NCBI RefSeq assembly: GCF_014201115.1
Contig: NZ_JACHDO010000001.1
Coordinates: 6,882,001 to 6,946,000, forward strand
DNA: 64,000 nucleotides
From: Nocardiopsis metallicus
GTDB lineage: Bacteria > Actinomycetota > Actinomycetes > Streptosporangiales > Streptosporangiaceae
Reading direction: 5' to 3'
Shown here one piece after another: positions 39,850-47,602 of this stretch. Positions within the stretch are counted from its first letter, which is position 1. Each line of letters starts with the position of its first letter. A program made the translations under genes and the position numbers. The notes beneath the pieces were generated by a model, which saw only the letters and a list, made by a program, of their open reading frames with translations, made no database searches and was not told the origin of the DNA.

Positions 39850-40548
39850 ATGGAAAGCACCGCCACCGTCCTGGTCGCCGACGACGACCGGGCCATCAGG
39901 GAGTCCCTGGAACGCGCCCTCCAACTGGAGGGGTACACGGTGCGGACGGCGGCGGACGGCGTCCAGGCGCTGGCCGCCGTCCACGCCGACCCCGTGGACC
40001 TGCTCGTCCTCGACGTCATGATGCCCGGGGTCGACGGCCTCGGTGTGGCCCGTGTCCTGCGTGCCGAGCACGACAGGACCCCCATCCTGATGCTCACCGC
40101 CCGTGTGGAGACCCCGGACCGGGTGGCGGGCTTGGATGCCGGGGCGGACGACTACCTGGCCAAGCCCTTCGAGCTCGACGAACTCCTCGCCCGGCTGCGT
40201 GCCCTGCTGCGCCGCGCCGCCCCCGTGCCCGAGGAAACCGGTGAGGAGGGCCCGCTCCGGGCGGGCGAACTCCGCCTGGACGCCCGCGCCCGCCGGGTCT
40301 GGCGGGGCGAACGCGAGATCGAGCTGTCCAAGACCGAGTTCGACCTGCTCGAACTCCTCATGCGCAACGCCGGGATCGTCCTGGACCACGCCACCATCTA
40401 CGACCGCATCTGGGGCTACGACTTCGGCCCCGAGTCCAAGAACCTCGCGGTCTACATCAGCTACCTGCGCCGCAAACTGGAGGACGGCGGCCCGCCGCTG
40501 ATCCAGACGGTCCGGGGCGTCGGGTACACACTGCGCCCCCAGGGGTGA
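39850..40548 (+). CDS. OmpR-family response regulator (MprA-like)
   Basis: 232 residues from ATG 39850. Receiver domain (1-120) with the acidic pair DDD at the start, phosphoacceptor Asp55 in LVLDVMMPGVDG, Thr in MLTARVE and Lys in LAKPFE. C-terminal winged helix (about 135-230) with LSKTEFDLLELLMRNAGIVL, IYDRIWGYDFG and LRRKLE...VRGVGYTLR. The stop overlaps the start of the sensor kinase gene, so they form a cognate pair. Confidence 0.93.
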   Translation: MESTATVLVADDDRAIRESLERALQLEGYTVRTAADGVQALAAVHADPVDLLVLDVMMPGVDGLGVARVLRAEHDRTPILMLTARVETPDRVAGLDAGADDYLAKPFELDELLARLRALLRRAAPVPEETGEEGPLRAGELRLDARARRVWRGEREIELSKTEFDLLELLMRNAGIVLDHATIYDRIWGYDFGPESKNLAVYISYLRRKLEDGGPPLIQTVRGVGYTLRPQG

Positions 40549-42146
40549 TCCGCATGTCCAATCCCGGCCAAGCTCCCTCCGGTCAGGCCCAGAGCGAACC
40601 GGTGCGCCCCCACCAGCGCAAACCGATGTTCCTCAACCCGGGCCACTGGCGGCTCGGTACCCGGTTCGCCGTGCTGTTCGCCCTGGTCGCGGCGGTCACG
40701 ATCGCCCTCGTCGGCACCCTGGCCTACAGCACCGCGGCCGCGCTCATCAGGGCGGACGCCAAGAGCGAGTTCGACGCGGCCGTGCTGAACCTGTCCCGGG
40801 AGCTCGCGCTGTCCTCAGAGAACAACCAGGGAACCCCGGACAGCAACACCTTCACCTTCCTGGCCCCGGGCAGCTTCGACGCCCAGATCCTGGCCCCGGA
40901 CGGCACCTGGGCCCGGCTGCTCGCCAGCAGCCACGAACTGTCCAGCTTCCACCCCACCACCGCTGACCTGGAGGTGGCGCGGGCCGATGAGGCCGGGGTC
41001 ATGGATTCCCGCGAGACCGAGATCCACGGCAAGGAGTACCGCGTGGGCACGGTCTCCCTGGGGGAGGGGCAGGGCGCGGTCCAGCTCCTGCAACGGCTCT
41101 CGCCGGTGGAACAGATGATCGGACGGCTGGCCACCCAGATCCTGTGGGTGGGCCTGTTCGTCGCCCTGTGCGCGGCCTCGATCGGCTGGCTGGTCGGCCA
41201 CCGCATCACCGACCGCCTGGTCCGGCTGACCGACGCGGCGGAGTACGTCAGCTCCACGGGACGCCTGGACCCGGTCACCCCGAACCGGCCGGGCAACGGC
41301 GGCGGCAGCGGTGACGCGACCGGTCACGGCCATCGGAACAGGAACGGACCGAGCAACGAGACCGGGCAGGGGAGCGGATACGGTGCCCCGGAGGACCCCG
41401 GCCACGACGAGGTGGGTCGGTTGAGCAGCGCGTTCAACGCCATGCTGGCCCGCCTGGCCCGCTCCAAGGACGAACAGCGCCGCCTGGTGCAGGACGCCGC
41501 GCACGAACTGCGCACCCCGCTCACGAGCCTGCGTACCAACGTCCAGGTGCTGGGCCGGGTGGACCGGCTCACTCCGGAGGCGCGCCAACGGCTCATCGAC
41601 GACCTCCAGGGGGAGACCCGCGAGCTCACCGACCTCGTCAACGAACTGGTCGGCCTGGCCACCGGCAACCACGAGGACGAGACACCGAGCGCGGTCGCCC
41701 TCGCCGACGTCGCCGAACGCGTCGCTGCCCGCAGCCGCCGCCGCACTGGCCGGGAGATCCTGGTGGACGCAGACGACAGCCTGGTCTGGGGCCGCCCGGG
41801 AGCCCTGGAACGGGCCCTGGCCAACCCCGTGGAGAACTCCGCGAAGTTCGACCCCGGGGGGAGCGCGCCGATCCTGATCCGCATCCGCAACGGGACGGTG
41901 GAGGTCCTGGACCGGGGCCCGGGCGTGGACCCGACCGAGATCGGGCACCTCTTCGAACGCTTCTTCCGAGCCACCGTCGCCCGCGGCCTGCCCGGGTCGG
42001 GCCTGGGCCTGGCCATGGTCAAGGAGATCGCCCACGCTCATGGCGGACGGGTCTTCGCCCGCGACAGGGAGGGCGGCGGCACGGTCATCGGCTTCCACCT
42101 GCCGCTTTACCAGCCACCTCAGGGCAGCCCAGGGCAGGGTGCGTAG
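40545..42146 (+). CDS. Two-component sensor histidine kinase (MprB-like)
   Basis: 533 residues from GTG 40545 (or ATG 40554). One membrane helix at about 43-66, an extracytoplasmic sensor of about 130 residues, a second helix near 200-222, then HAMP. The HAMP is followed by an inserted Gly/Asn/His-rich low-complexity stretch (about 247-282). HisKA has His320 in LVQDAAHELRTPLTSLRTN. ATPase boxes: NPVENSAKFDPG (N), DRGPGVDP (G1) and GSGLGLAMVKEIAHAHGG (G2). In the N-box the usual Asp is Glu. Similar to actinobacterial MprB kinases of the envelope stress type. Confidence 0.92.
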   Translation: MIRMSNPGQAPSGQAQSEPVRPHQRKPMFLNPGHWRLGTRFAVLFALVAAVTIALVGTLAYSTAAALIRADAKSEFDAAVLNLSRELALSSENNQGTPDSNTFTFLAPGSFDAQILAPDGTWARLLASSHELSSFHPTTADLEVARADEAGVMDSRETEIHGKEYRVGTVSLGEGQGAVQLLQRLSPVEQMIGRLATQILWVGLFVALCAASIGWLVGHRITDRLVRLTDAAEYVSSTGRLDPVTPNRPGNGGGSGDATGHGHRNRNGPSNETGQGSGYGAPEDPGHDEVGRLSSAFNAMLARLARSKDEQRRLVQDAAHELRTPLTSLRTNVQVLGRVDRLTPEARQRLIDDLQGETRELTDLVNELVGLATGNHEDETPSAVALADVAERVAARSRRRTGREILVDADDSLVWGRPGALERALANPVENSAKFDPGGSAPILIRIRNGTVEVLDRGPGVDPTEIGHLFERFFRATVARGLPGSGLGLAMVKEIAHAHGGRVFARDREGGGTVIGFHLPLYQPPQGSPGQGA

Positions 42147-42218
42147 GGCCGGGGCCGGTGATCAGGGCTGTAGGGGGGAGCCCGGGGGCAGGGCCCGTGA
42201 GCGGGTACGCGGACCCCT

Positions 42219-43622
42219 TCACCCCCGCCCCGTCCCCACCTGCGCCCCTGATGTCCGGGCGCCGACGGACACGTCGCGGTAGATCTGCTCGAACCGCTTC
42301 AGGGAGTCCTCCAGGCGGTGCCCGGAGGCCATCGACCGGCTGTGCGCGCCCATCCGTGCCCGGACCGCCTCCTCCGACACCACCGAAGCCACCCGTGCCG
42401 CGAGCGCGGCGGGGTCTCCCGGCGGGTACAGGTACCCGTTACGGCCCTCCTCCACCAGGTGCGGCAGAGCCATGGCGTCGGCGGCCACCACCGGCAGCCC
42501 GCTGGCCATCGCCTCCAGGGTGGCGATGCTCTGGAGTTCGGCGATACCGGCGATGGTGAACACGTCCGCGCACCGGTAGACGTCCGGCAGGTCCTCGTGC
42601 GCGACGAAGCCGAGGAACACCACCCGGTCGGCCACCCCCTCCGCGCGGGCGAGCTCTGCCAACCGTCCCCGGTGCGCGCCGTGTCCCGCCAGCAGCAGCT
42701 GGATGCCGGGGGCACCCGAGGAGCTGACGGAACCTGAGGAACCAGACGAGCCGTGGGAGAGCGCGACCGCCCGGATCAGTTCGTCGGTGCGCTTCTCTTC
42801 GTCCAGACGGCCCACGAACAGCATCGTCCTGCGGTCGGGGATACCCAGCCGGGCACGGATTCGACGCCGTTCCTCGGCCTGGCCGCTTCCTGTCTCCGAG
42901 CCGCTTCCCCTACCCGGACCGCCCTCGCTCACCGGTCGGAAGCGCACCAGGTCGATGCCGCAGGAGACCGGTTCCACCGGCCGGGCGAACCCCTGCTCCA
43001 CCAGAAGTCCGGCCGCGGCGGGGGTCGGTGTGGTCACGTGTTCGACCCGTGAAAGCACCCGGCCCAGGTCCCACCAGGCCAGACCGGCCATGTGTGGGCG
43101 CAGCGGTTCGGGGATCCGCATGTGGTCGAAGAGGTTCTCGGGCATGAAGTGGTTGGTGGCCACCACCGGGACGCCGTGGGTGTGCGCGGCGTTGGCGAGC
43201 ATCCGGCCGACCAGGAAGTGGTTCTGGATGTGTACGGCGTCCGGGCGCAGTCGGTCCAGGAGGCGGTTCAGATGCCCCCGGACCCCCGGCGGCAGGGCCA
43301 GACTCACGCTCTCGTGGGCGAGCGAGGGCATGGAGCGCAGCCGGTGCTCCACCACCCCGTCCCGCTCGACCACGTGCGGACGCCCGCTCGCGGAGGGGCA
43401 CAGGACGTGCACGTCGGCGCCGCGTTCGGCCAGGCCCCGGGCGAGCCGCGCGGTGAAGTAGGCGGCGCCGTTCACGTCGGGAGGGTAGGTGTCGGTACCG
43501 ATGAGTACTCGGGTGCGGCGTCTCCCGCCGCCCCTCCCCGGGGGTTCGTCCGTCCCCCGAGACCCGTTCTTCCCCGAGGCCCGGGGGACGGCGGGGGACG
43601 CAGGTGCGAAGGACGTGGACAT
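42219..43622 (-). CDS. GT4-family glycosyltransferase
   Basis: 467 residues. GT-B fold: the N-terminal Rossmann domain has IGTDTYPPDVNGAAYFTARL and VHIQNHFLVGRML; the C-terminal domain has MLFVGRLDEEKRTDELI, VVFLGFVAHEDLPDVY and the retaining EX7E region IAELQSIATLEAMASGLPVV. Close in layout to actinobacterial mannosyl- or glucosyl-transferases acting on diacylglycerol or phosphatidylinositol. A Ser/Gly-rich insertion (about 240-255 and 300-315) is low complexity. Nucleotide sugar and acceptor are unknown. Confidence 0.85.
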   Translation of the reverse strand: MSTSFAPASPAVPRASGKNGSRGTDEPPGRGGGRRRTRVLIGTDTYPPDVNGAAYFTARLARGLAERGADVHVLCPSASGRPHVVERDGVVEHRLRSMPSLAHESVSLALPPGVRGHLNRLLDRLRPDAVHIQNHFLVGRMLANAAHTHGVPVVATNHFMPENLFDHMRIPEPLRPHMAGLAWWDLGRVLSRVEHVTTPTPAAAGLLVEQGFARPVEPVSCGIDLVRFRPVSEGGPGRGSGSETGSGQAEERRRIRARLGIPDRRTMLFVGRLDEEKRTDELIRAVALSHGSSGSSGSVSSSGAPGIQLLLAGHGAHRGRLAELARAEGVADRVVFLGFVAHEDLPDVYRCADVFTIAGIAELQSIATLEAMASGLPVVAADAMALPHLVEEGRNGYLYPPGDPAALAARVASVVSEEAVRARMGAHSRSMASGHRLEDSLKRFEQIYRDVSVGARTSGAQVGTGRG

Positions 43623-43803
43623 ACCGGTTCTCCTGGGGGCATGAGCGGCTCGGCCTTGCCGGTGGGCCGGTGCGGCGCGGTGTACCCTGAGTCTGGGCTA
43701 GGGGTATGGACCGTCGCCGACCTTCCGGTGACACCGAGGCGACCGGATGCGTAGCACACGGCGCAGGAAAGAATACTCTTCGTGTTCAATCCTGTGTGTC
43801 AAG

Positions 43804-44082
43804 TCACATTGCTGCTGGTCTTGCTGGTCTCACCGTGGACACTCCGCGCCAGGCCCCGCGCCCGGACTTCCGGTACTGGATCCACCACTCCACCACGAGC
43901 AGGTTCACCACCCGGCTCAGCCAGCCGCTCATCGCTGCCACCACCAGAGCCGGGGCTTGCTCGTCCCCGCCGAAGAGCGTGTCCATCCGTGGCACGAACA
44001 GCAGCGAGACCACACCCACGAACGGCACCCCGGCGAACACGTACAGGCGGCCGCCCCGGCCGCTCGCCCGGGCGCCGCTCAC
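43804..44082 (-). CDS. Possible small membrane protein
   Basis: 92 codons from GTG 44082 with strong third-position GC and two hydrophobic segments (LYVFAGVPFVGVVSLLFV; LVVAAMSGWLSRVVNLLVV), so the frame looks coding. The weak point is the start: it lies five bases from the terminator hairpin 44087-44122 with no ribosome site, so the true start may be internal (ATG in PRMDTLFGG). Function unknown. Confidence 0.4.
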   Translation of the reverse strand: MSGARASGRGGRLYVFAGVPFVGVVSLLFVPRMDTLFGGDEQAPALVVAAMSGWLSRVVNLLVVEWWIQYRKSGRGAWRGVSTVRPARPAAM

Positions 44083-44086
44083 ACGG

Positions 44087-44122
44087 ACGGGGCGGACCGG
44101 CCCACTGGCCGGCCCGCCCCGT
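44087..44122. terminator. Terminator of the HtrA-like gene
   Basis: ACGGGGCGGACCGGCC (44087-44102) pairs with 44107-44122, 16 bp with one A-C mismatch and loop CACT. It lies 36 bases after the protease stop on the minus strand. Confidence 0.6.
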
Positions 44123-44157
44123 CCTCGTATCGGAGAAAGTGGCGGAAGACGCCCCCG

Positions 44158-45993
44158 TCAGTCCTCCTCGATCTCCGAGGTCTCCTCCTCGGCCGCGGCG
44201 GCGCCTTGCTCGCCGAGGGTCACCGTCACCTCCTGCTCCGAGCCGCTGCCGCCGCGCAGGACGCCCAGGGTGACGTCGTCACCGGGCTGGCGGGCGCGGA
44301 TCTGCGCGATCAGCTGGTCGGGCGAGGTCACGTTCTCGCCGTCCACGGACACCACTACGTCACCGGGCTCCAGACCGGCCTCGTCGGCGGCTCCGTCCTC
44401 GGTGAGCTCCATGATCTCGGCCCCGCCGGTCCGGCTGGGCGCGATGGTGGCCTGAATGGCCGGGTAGCTCGCGCTGCCGTGCTCGATCAGCTGTTCGGCG
44501 ATCGGCTGGGCCTGGTTGATCGGAATGGCGAACCCCAGACCCACCGAACCGCTCTCCTGGGAGAGCCCGGCGATCGCGGTGTTGATGCCGATCACCTCAC
44601 CGGCCATGTTCACCAGGGGGCCGCCGGAGTTGCCGGGGTTGATCGCCGCGTCGGTCTGGATCGCGTTGATCACCGTTGAGGTCTGGCTGCTGCCGCTCTC
44701 GGTGGCCCCGGTGTTCACGGGGCGGTTGAGCGCGCTCACCACACCCGAGGTCACGGTGCCGGACAGGCCGAGCGGCGAACCGATCGCCACCACGTCACCG
44801 CCCACACCGACCTGGTCGGAGTCGCCGAGCGTCGCCGGGGCGAGGTCCGTGCGGCCGTTGGCCTGGATCACGGCGATGTCGGAGACCGGGTCGGCGCCGA
44901 GCACCTCCGCCTCCGCCGAGCTGCCGTCGTTGAACTGCACGAGCAGGGGCCCGCCCCCGGCGGCGTCCACCACATGGGCGTTCGTGAGGATCTGGCCGTC
45001 GGACGAGATCACCACACCGCTGCCGCCGCCCGCGCTGGTCTGGATGGAGACCACACTGGGCAGGACCTGCTCGGCGACGTCACCGACAGCGCCCTCGGTC
45101 GCCGACGACCCCTGCTCGCCGGTGAGCGAACTGATCGGTGAGCTCGGCCCGCCGGGCATCAGGTATGCGGTGCCCAGAGCGGCCGCCGGGCCCACGATCA
45201 GGCTGGTGACCAGGGCGGTCACCGCGGCGACACCCACGATTCGGCCCGTGCCGCGCTTCTTGCGGGGCTCCTGGAGCTGGTCGGCGTGGATCCCCTGGCC
45301 GAACTGGTTGTAGTGCGCGGGCCCGAACGGGCCGCCCGGCGCTGGACCGCCGAAACCGCCGGGCCCCTGCGGAGCACCGGGTCCGGACGGAGCGCCCTGA
45401 CCCCCGAACCCACCGGAGGCGAACGCCGCCGTGTGCGGCCCCTGAGGCTGCCCCCGGTACGGCTGCGGTCCCTGAGGCGCCCCGAAGGCGCCGGGCCGGC
45501 CGGGTTGTGTGCCACCCGGGCCCGGATGTCCCGGCTGCCCCGGACGCCCGAGGGAGCTCTGCTGTCCCGGCTGTACCGACTGGCCCTGCTGTCCCGGGTG
45601 CCCCTCGGGGCCGGGAAAGACGTAGGAGGCGCGGTCGGTGTCGTTGGGGCCGGTCGCCCAGCCGGGCTCGGGGCCCTCGGGCGGCGAGAAACGCGGCGCG
45701 TCCGAAGGCCGCTCCCCGGCCGTCTCGGCGGGTTCGGCGGGCGCGGGGCGCTCGTTGACGCCCGCCGCCTCGACGGCGTCGGACACCGGATCCCCGTGCG
45801 CTACCTGCTCACCCCCGTCGGCCTGTTCGGTACGGGTCTGCTCGGACTGGGGCTGTGCTGCGGCACCGGACCCGGTGCGACCGTGCTCGGCGTCGCCGCG
45901 CTCGGCTTCAGCACCGGTCTCCGGACCGTCACTCGGGTCGTTCGGGTGCAACTCATCCTCCGGCTGGCGGGACGATGTACTGACATGCTTCAT
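44158..45993 (-). CDS. HtrA/DegP-like serine protease with PDZ domain
   Basis: 611 residues. A long cytoplasmic N-terminal region (about 1-245) is acidic, then Gly/Pro/Gln-rich. One membrane helix follows (GVAAVTALVTSLIVGPAAAL). The extracytoplasmic trypsin-like domain has the full triad: His in LTNAHVVDAA, Asp in DPVSDIAVIQ and Ser in NPGNSGGPLV, with GSPLGLSGTVTSGVVSA. A C-terminal PDZ domain (about 500-590, GAADEAGLEPGDVVVSVDGE) should recognise misfolded substrates. This is the common actinobacterial membrane-anchored HtrA for envelope quality control. Confidence 0.92.
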   Translation of the reverse strand: MKHVSTSSRQPEDELHPNDPSDGPETGAEAERGDAEHGRTGSGAAAQPQSEQTRTEQADGGEQVAHGDPVSDAVEAAGVNERPAPAEPAETAGERPSDAPRFSPPEGPEPGWATGPNDTDRASYVFPGPEGHPGQQGQSVQPGQQSSLGRPGQPGHPGPGGTQPGRPGAFGAPQGPQPYRGQPQGPHTAAFASGGFGGQGAPSGPGAPQGPGGFGGPAPGGPFGPAHYNQFGQGIHADQLQEPRKKRGTGRIVGVAAVTALVTSLIVGPAAALGTAYLMPGGPSSPISSLTGEQGSSATEGAVGDVAEQVLPSVVSIQTSAGGGSGVVISSDGQILTNAHVVDAAGGGPLLVQFNDGSSAEAEVLGADPVSDIAVIQANGRTDLAPATLGDSDQVGVGGDVVAIGSPLGLSGTVTSGVVSALNRPVNTGATESGSSQTSTVINAIQTDAAINPGNSGGPLVNMAGEVIGINTAIAGLSQESGSVGLGFAIPINQAQPIAEQLIEHGSASYPAIQATIAPSRTGGAEIMELTEDGAADEAGLEPGDVVVSVDGENVTSPDQLIAQIRARQPGDDVTLGVLRGGSGSEQEVTVTLGEQGAAAAEEETSEIEED

Positions 45994-46203
45994 CTTGGGG
46001 CGCGTTGGTTAGAACAGGGTGAGAGCCCGGTACAGCGTGGTTTCGAGTTCGCTCCGGCGCTGGTCGGCTGTCTCCCCCACCGCCGAAACGTGTCTGACCG
46101 GTGGGCGTTCCCCTGCGTCTTCGGTGTTTTATGCACCACAATGTCCGGAACGATACCGTGCCCGCGCCCCCAGAACGCGCCTACGACAGGGAAGGCCCCA
46201 CCC

Positions 46204-46809
46204 GTGATCAAGCTCGTTCTCGCCGACGACGAACACCTCGTGCGCGGAGCGATCGCCGCGCTCCTCGGCCTGGAGGAGGACATAGAGGTCGTCGCCGAGG
46301 TCGGCCGCGGCGACCAGGTGGTGGACACCGTCCTGGAACACGGCGCCGCCGTCGCCGTCCTGGACATCGAGATGCCGGGTGCCACCGGCCTGGAGGCCGC
46401 CGCGGAGCTCAGGAAACAAGCTCCCGACTGCGGGGTCGTCATCCTCACCAGCTTCGGCCGCCCGGGCTACCTGCGCCGCGCCCTGGCCTCGGGCGCCCGC
46501 GGCTTCCTCGCCAAGGACGCCCCGGTGGAGCAGCTCGCCGGAGCCATCCGCAAGGTCCACGAGGGCGGCCGCTACATCGACACCGAACTCGCCGCCGCAG
46601 CGATGGTCGGCGGGGAGAGCCCCCTCACCGACCGCGAGGCCGAGGTCCTGCGCGCCGCCGCCGACGGGGCCACGGTCGCCCGCATCGCCAAGAGCCTCCA
46701 CCTCAGCGAGGGCACGGTCCGCAACTACCTGTCCAACGCCATCGGCAAGACCGGCGCCGACAACCGCATGTCCGCCATCCGCACCGCCCAGGACATGGGC
46801 TGGCTCTGA
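46204..46809 (+). CDS. NarL/LuxR-type response regulator
   Basis: 201 residues from GTG 46204 (GGGAAGG upstream). Receiver with Asp54 in AVAVLDIEMPGATGLEA, Thr in VVILTSFG and Lys in GFLAKDAP. The C-terminal LuxR helix-turn-helix reads LTDREAEVLRAAADGATVAR, IAKSLHLSEGTVRNYLSNAI. Related to DesR-type regulators. No histidine kinase gene is adjacent: upstream lies the divergent HtrA gene and downstream an unrelated secreted protein, so it is an orphan in this window. Confidence 0.92.
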   Translation: MIKLVLADDEHLVRGAIAALLGLEEDIEVVAEVGRGDQVVDTVLEHGAAVAVLDIEMPGATGLEAAAELRKQAPDCGVVILTSFGRPGYLRRALASGARGFLAKDAPVEQLAGAIRKVHEGGRYIDTELAAAAMVGGESPLTDREAEVLRAAADGATVARIAKSLHLSEGTVRNYLSNAIGKTGADNRMSAIRTAQDMGWL

Positions 46810-46903
46810 GGGTTTCCTGCGGAGACAAGGACTGATGCCGTTGATATTTCTCTTTGCTTATGAATACTCACTCAGAGTAACAATCTCTAGGTGAGAGGTT
46901 TCC

Positions 46904-47542
46904 ATGCGTCACCTTCGAAGCGTTACCTGTGTGATGGCGGCGGCTGCCGTCGCTCTTCCGCTGGCGGCCGCGAGCGCCCAGGCCGACGACTGGTCCGGCT
47001 ACCACGGCGTCGAGAAGTACACTGCCGACCTCGCGCCGGTCACGGTGAACAACTCCCAGGCCTCCGGCACCGCGGAGGTCTGGCTGGTCGACAACGACGC
47101 GCGGATCAAGATCCACGTCGACGACATCCTCGCCGACCACCCGCACGCCCAGCACATCCACATCGGTGGTCGGGGCGAGTGCCCCACGGACTACGACGCC
47201 GGTATCCACAACGGACAGCGGGCGCTGAGCACACTGGACGGACTCGACGCCTACGGCGGAGTCGAGACCTCGATCACCACCGAAGGGGACACCAGCGCGG
47301 CCAGTGCGCTGGCCATCGATCGCTTCCCCACCGCTCCCGGGGGCGTCATCTCCTATGACCGCACCTTCGAGTTGAGCGACGCCGCCGTCGAAGCGATCCG
47401 ATCCGACAACGCTGTCGTCGTGATCCACGGCATCGACTACGACGGCAGCGGTACCTACGGTGACGTCCTGGGGCCCAGCGACCTGGACCCGGAACTGCCC
47501 ATGGAGGCGACCAACCCGGCCGCTTGCGGGCCGCTGCGCTGA
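46904..47542 (+). CDS. Secreted protein, CHRD-like
   Basis: 212 residues with a Sec signal peptide (cleavage near ASAQA-DDW, residue 27). The mature part resembles CHRD-type beta domains: KYTADLAPVTVNNSQASGTA, VHVDDILADHPHAQHIHIGG and NAVVVIHGIDYDG; the His-rich AQHIHIGG could bind metal. Two Cys (GECPT, AACGP) may pair. Upstream is an AT-rich promoter region (TTGATATTTCTC and on to GAATACTCACTC). Monocistronic. Function unknown. Confidence 0.75.
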   Translation: MRHLRSVTCVMAAAAVALPLAAASAQADDWSGYHGVEKYTADLAPVTVNNSQASGTAEVWLVDNDARIKIHVDDILADHPHAQHIHIGGRGECPTDYDAGIHNGQRALSTLDGLDAYGGVETSITTEGDTSAASALAIDRFPTAPGGVISYDRTFELSDAAVEAIRSDNAVVVIHGIDYDGSGTYGDVLGPSDLDPELPMEATNPAACGPLR

Positions 47543-47560
47543 AGCGCCAGAAGAGGAACA

Positions 47561-47591
47561 GCAGGGGCTCCCGTGACACGGGAGCCCCTGC
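47561..47591. terminator. Bidirectional terminator
   Basis: GCAGGGGCTCCCGT (47561-47574) and its exact complement 47578-47591 with loop GAC, located between the convergent secreted-protein and phosphatase genes. Serves both directions. Confidence 0.75.
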
Positions 47592-47602
47592 TCGGTGTGT
47601 TC

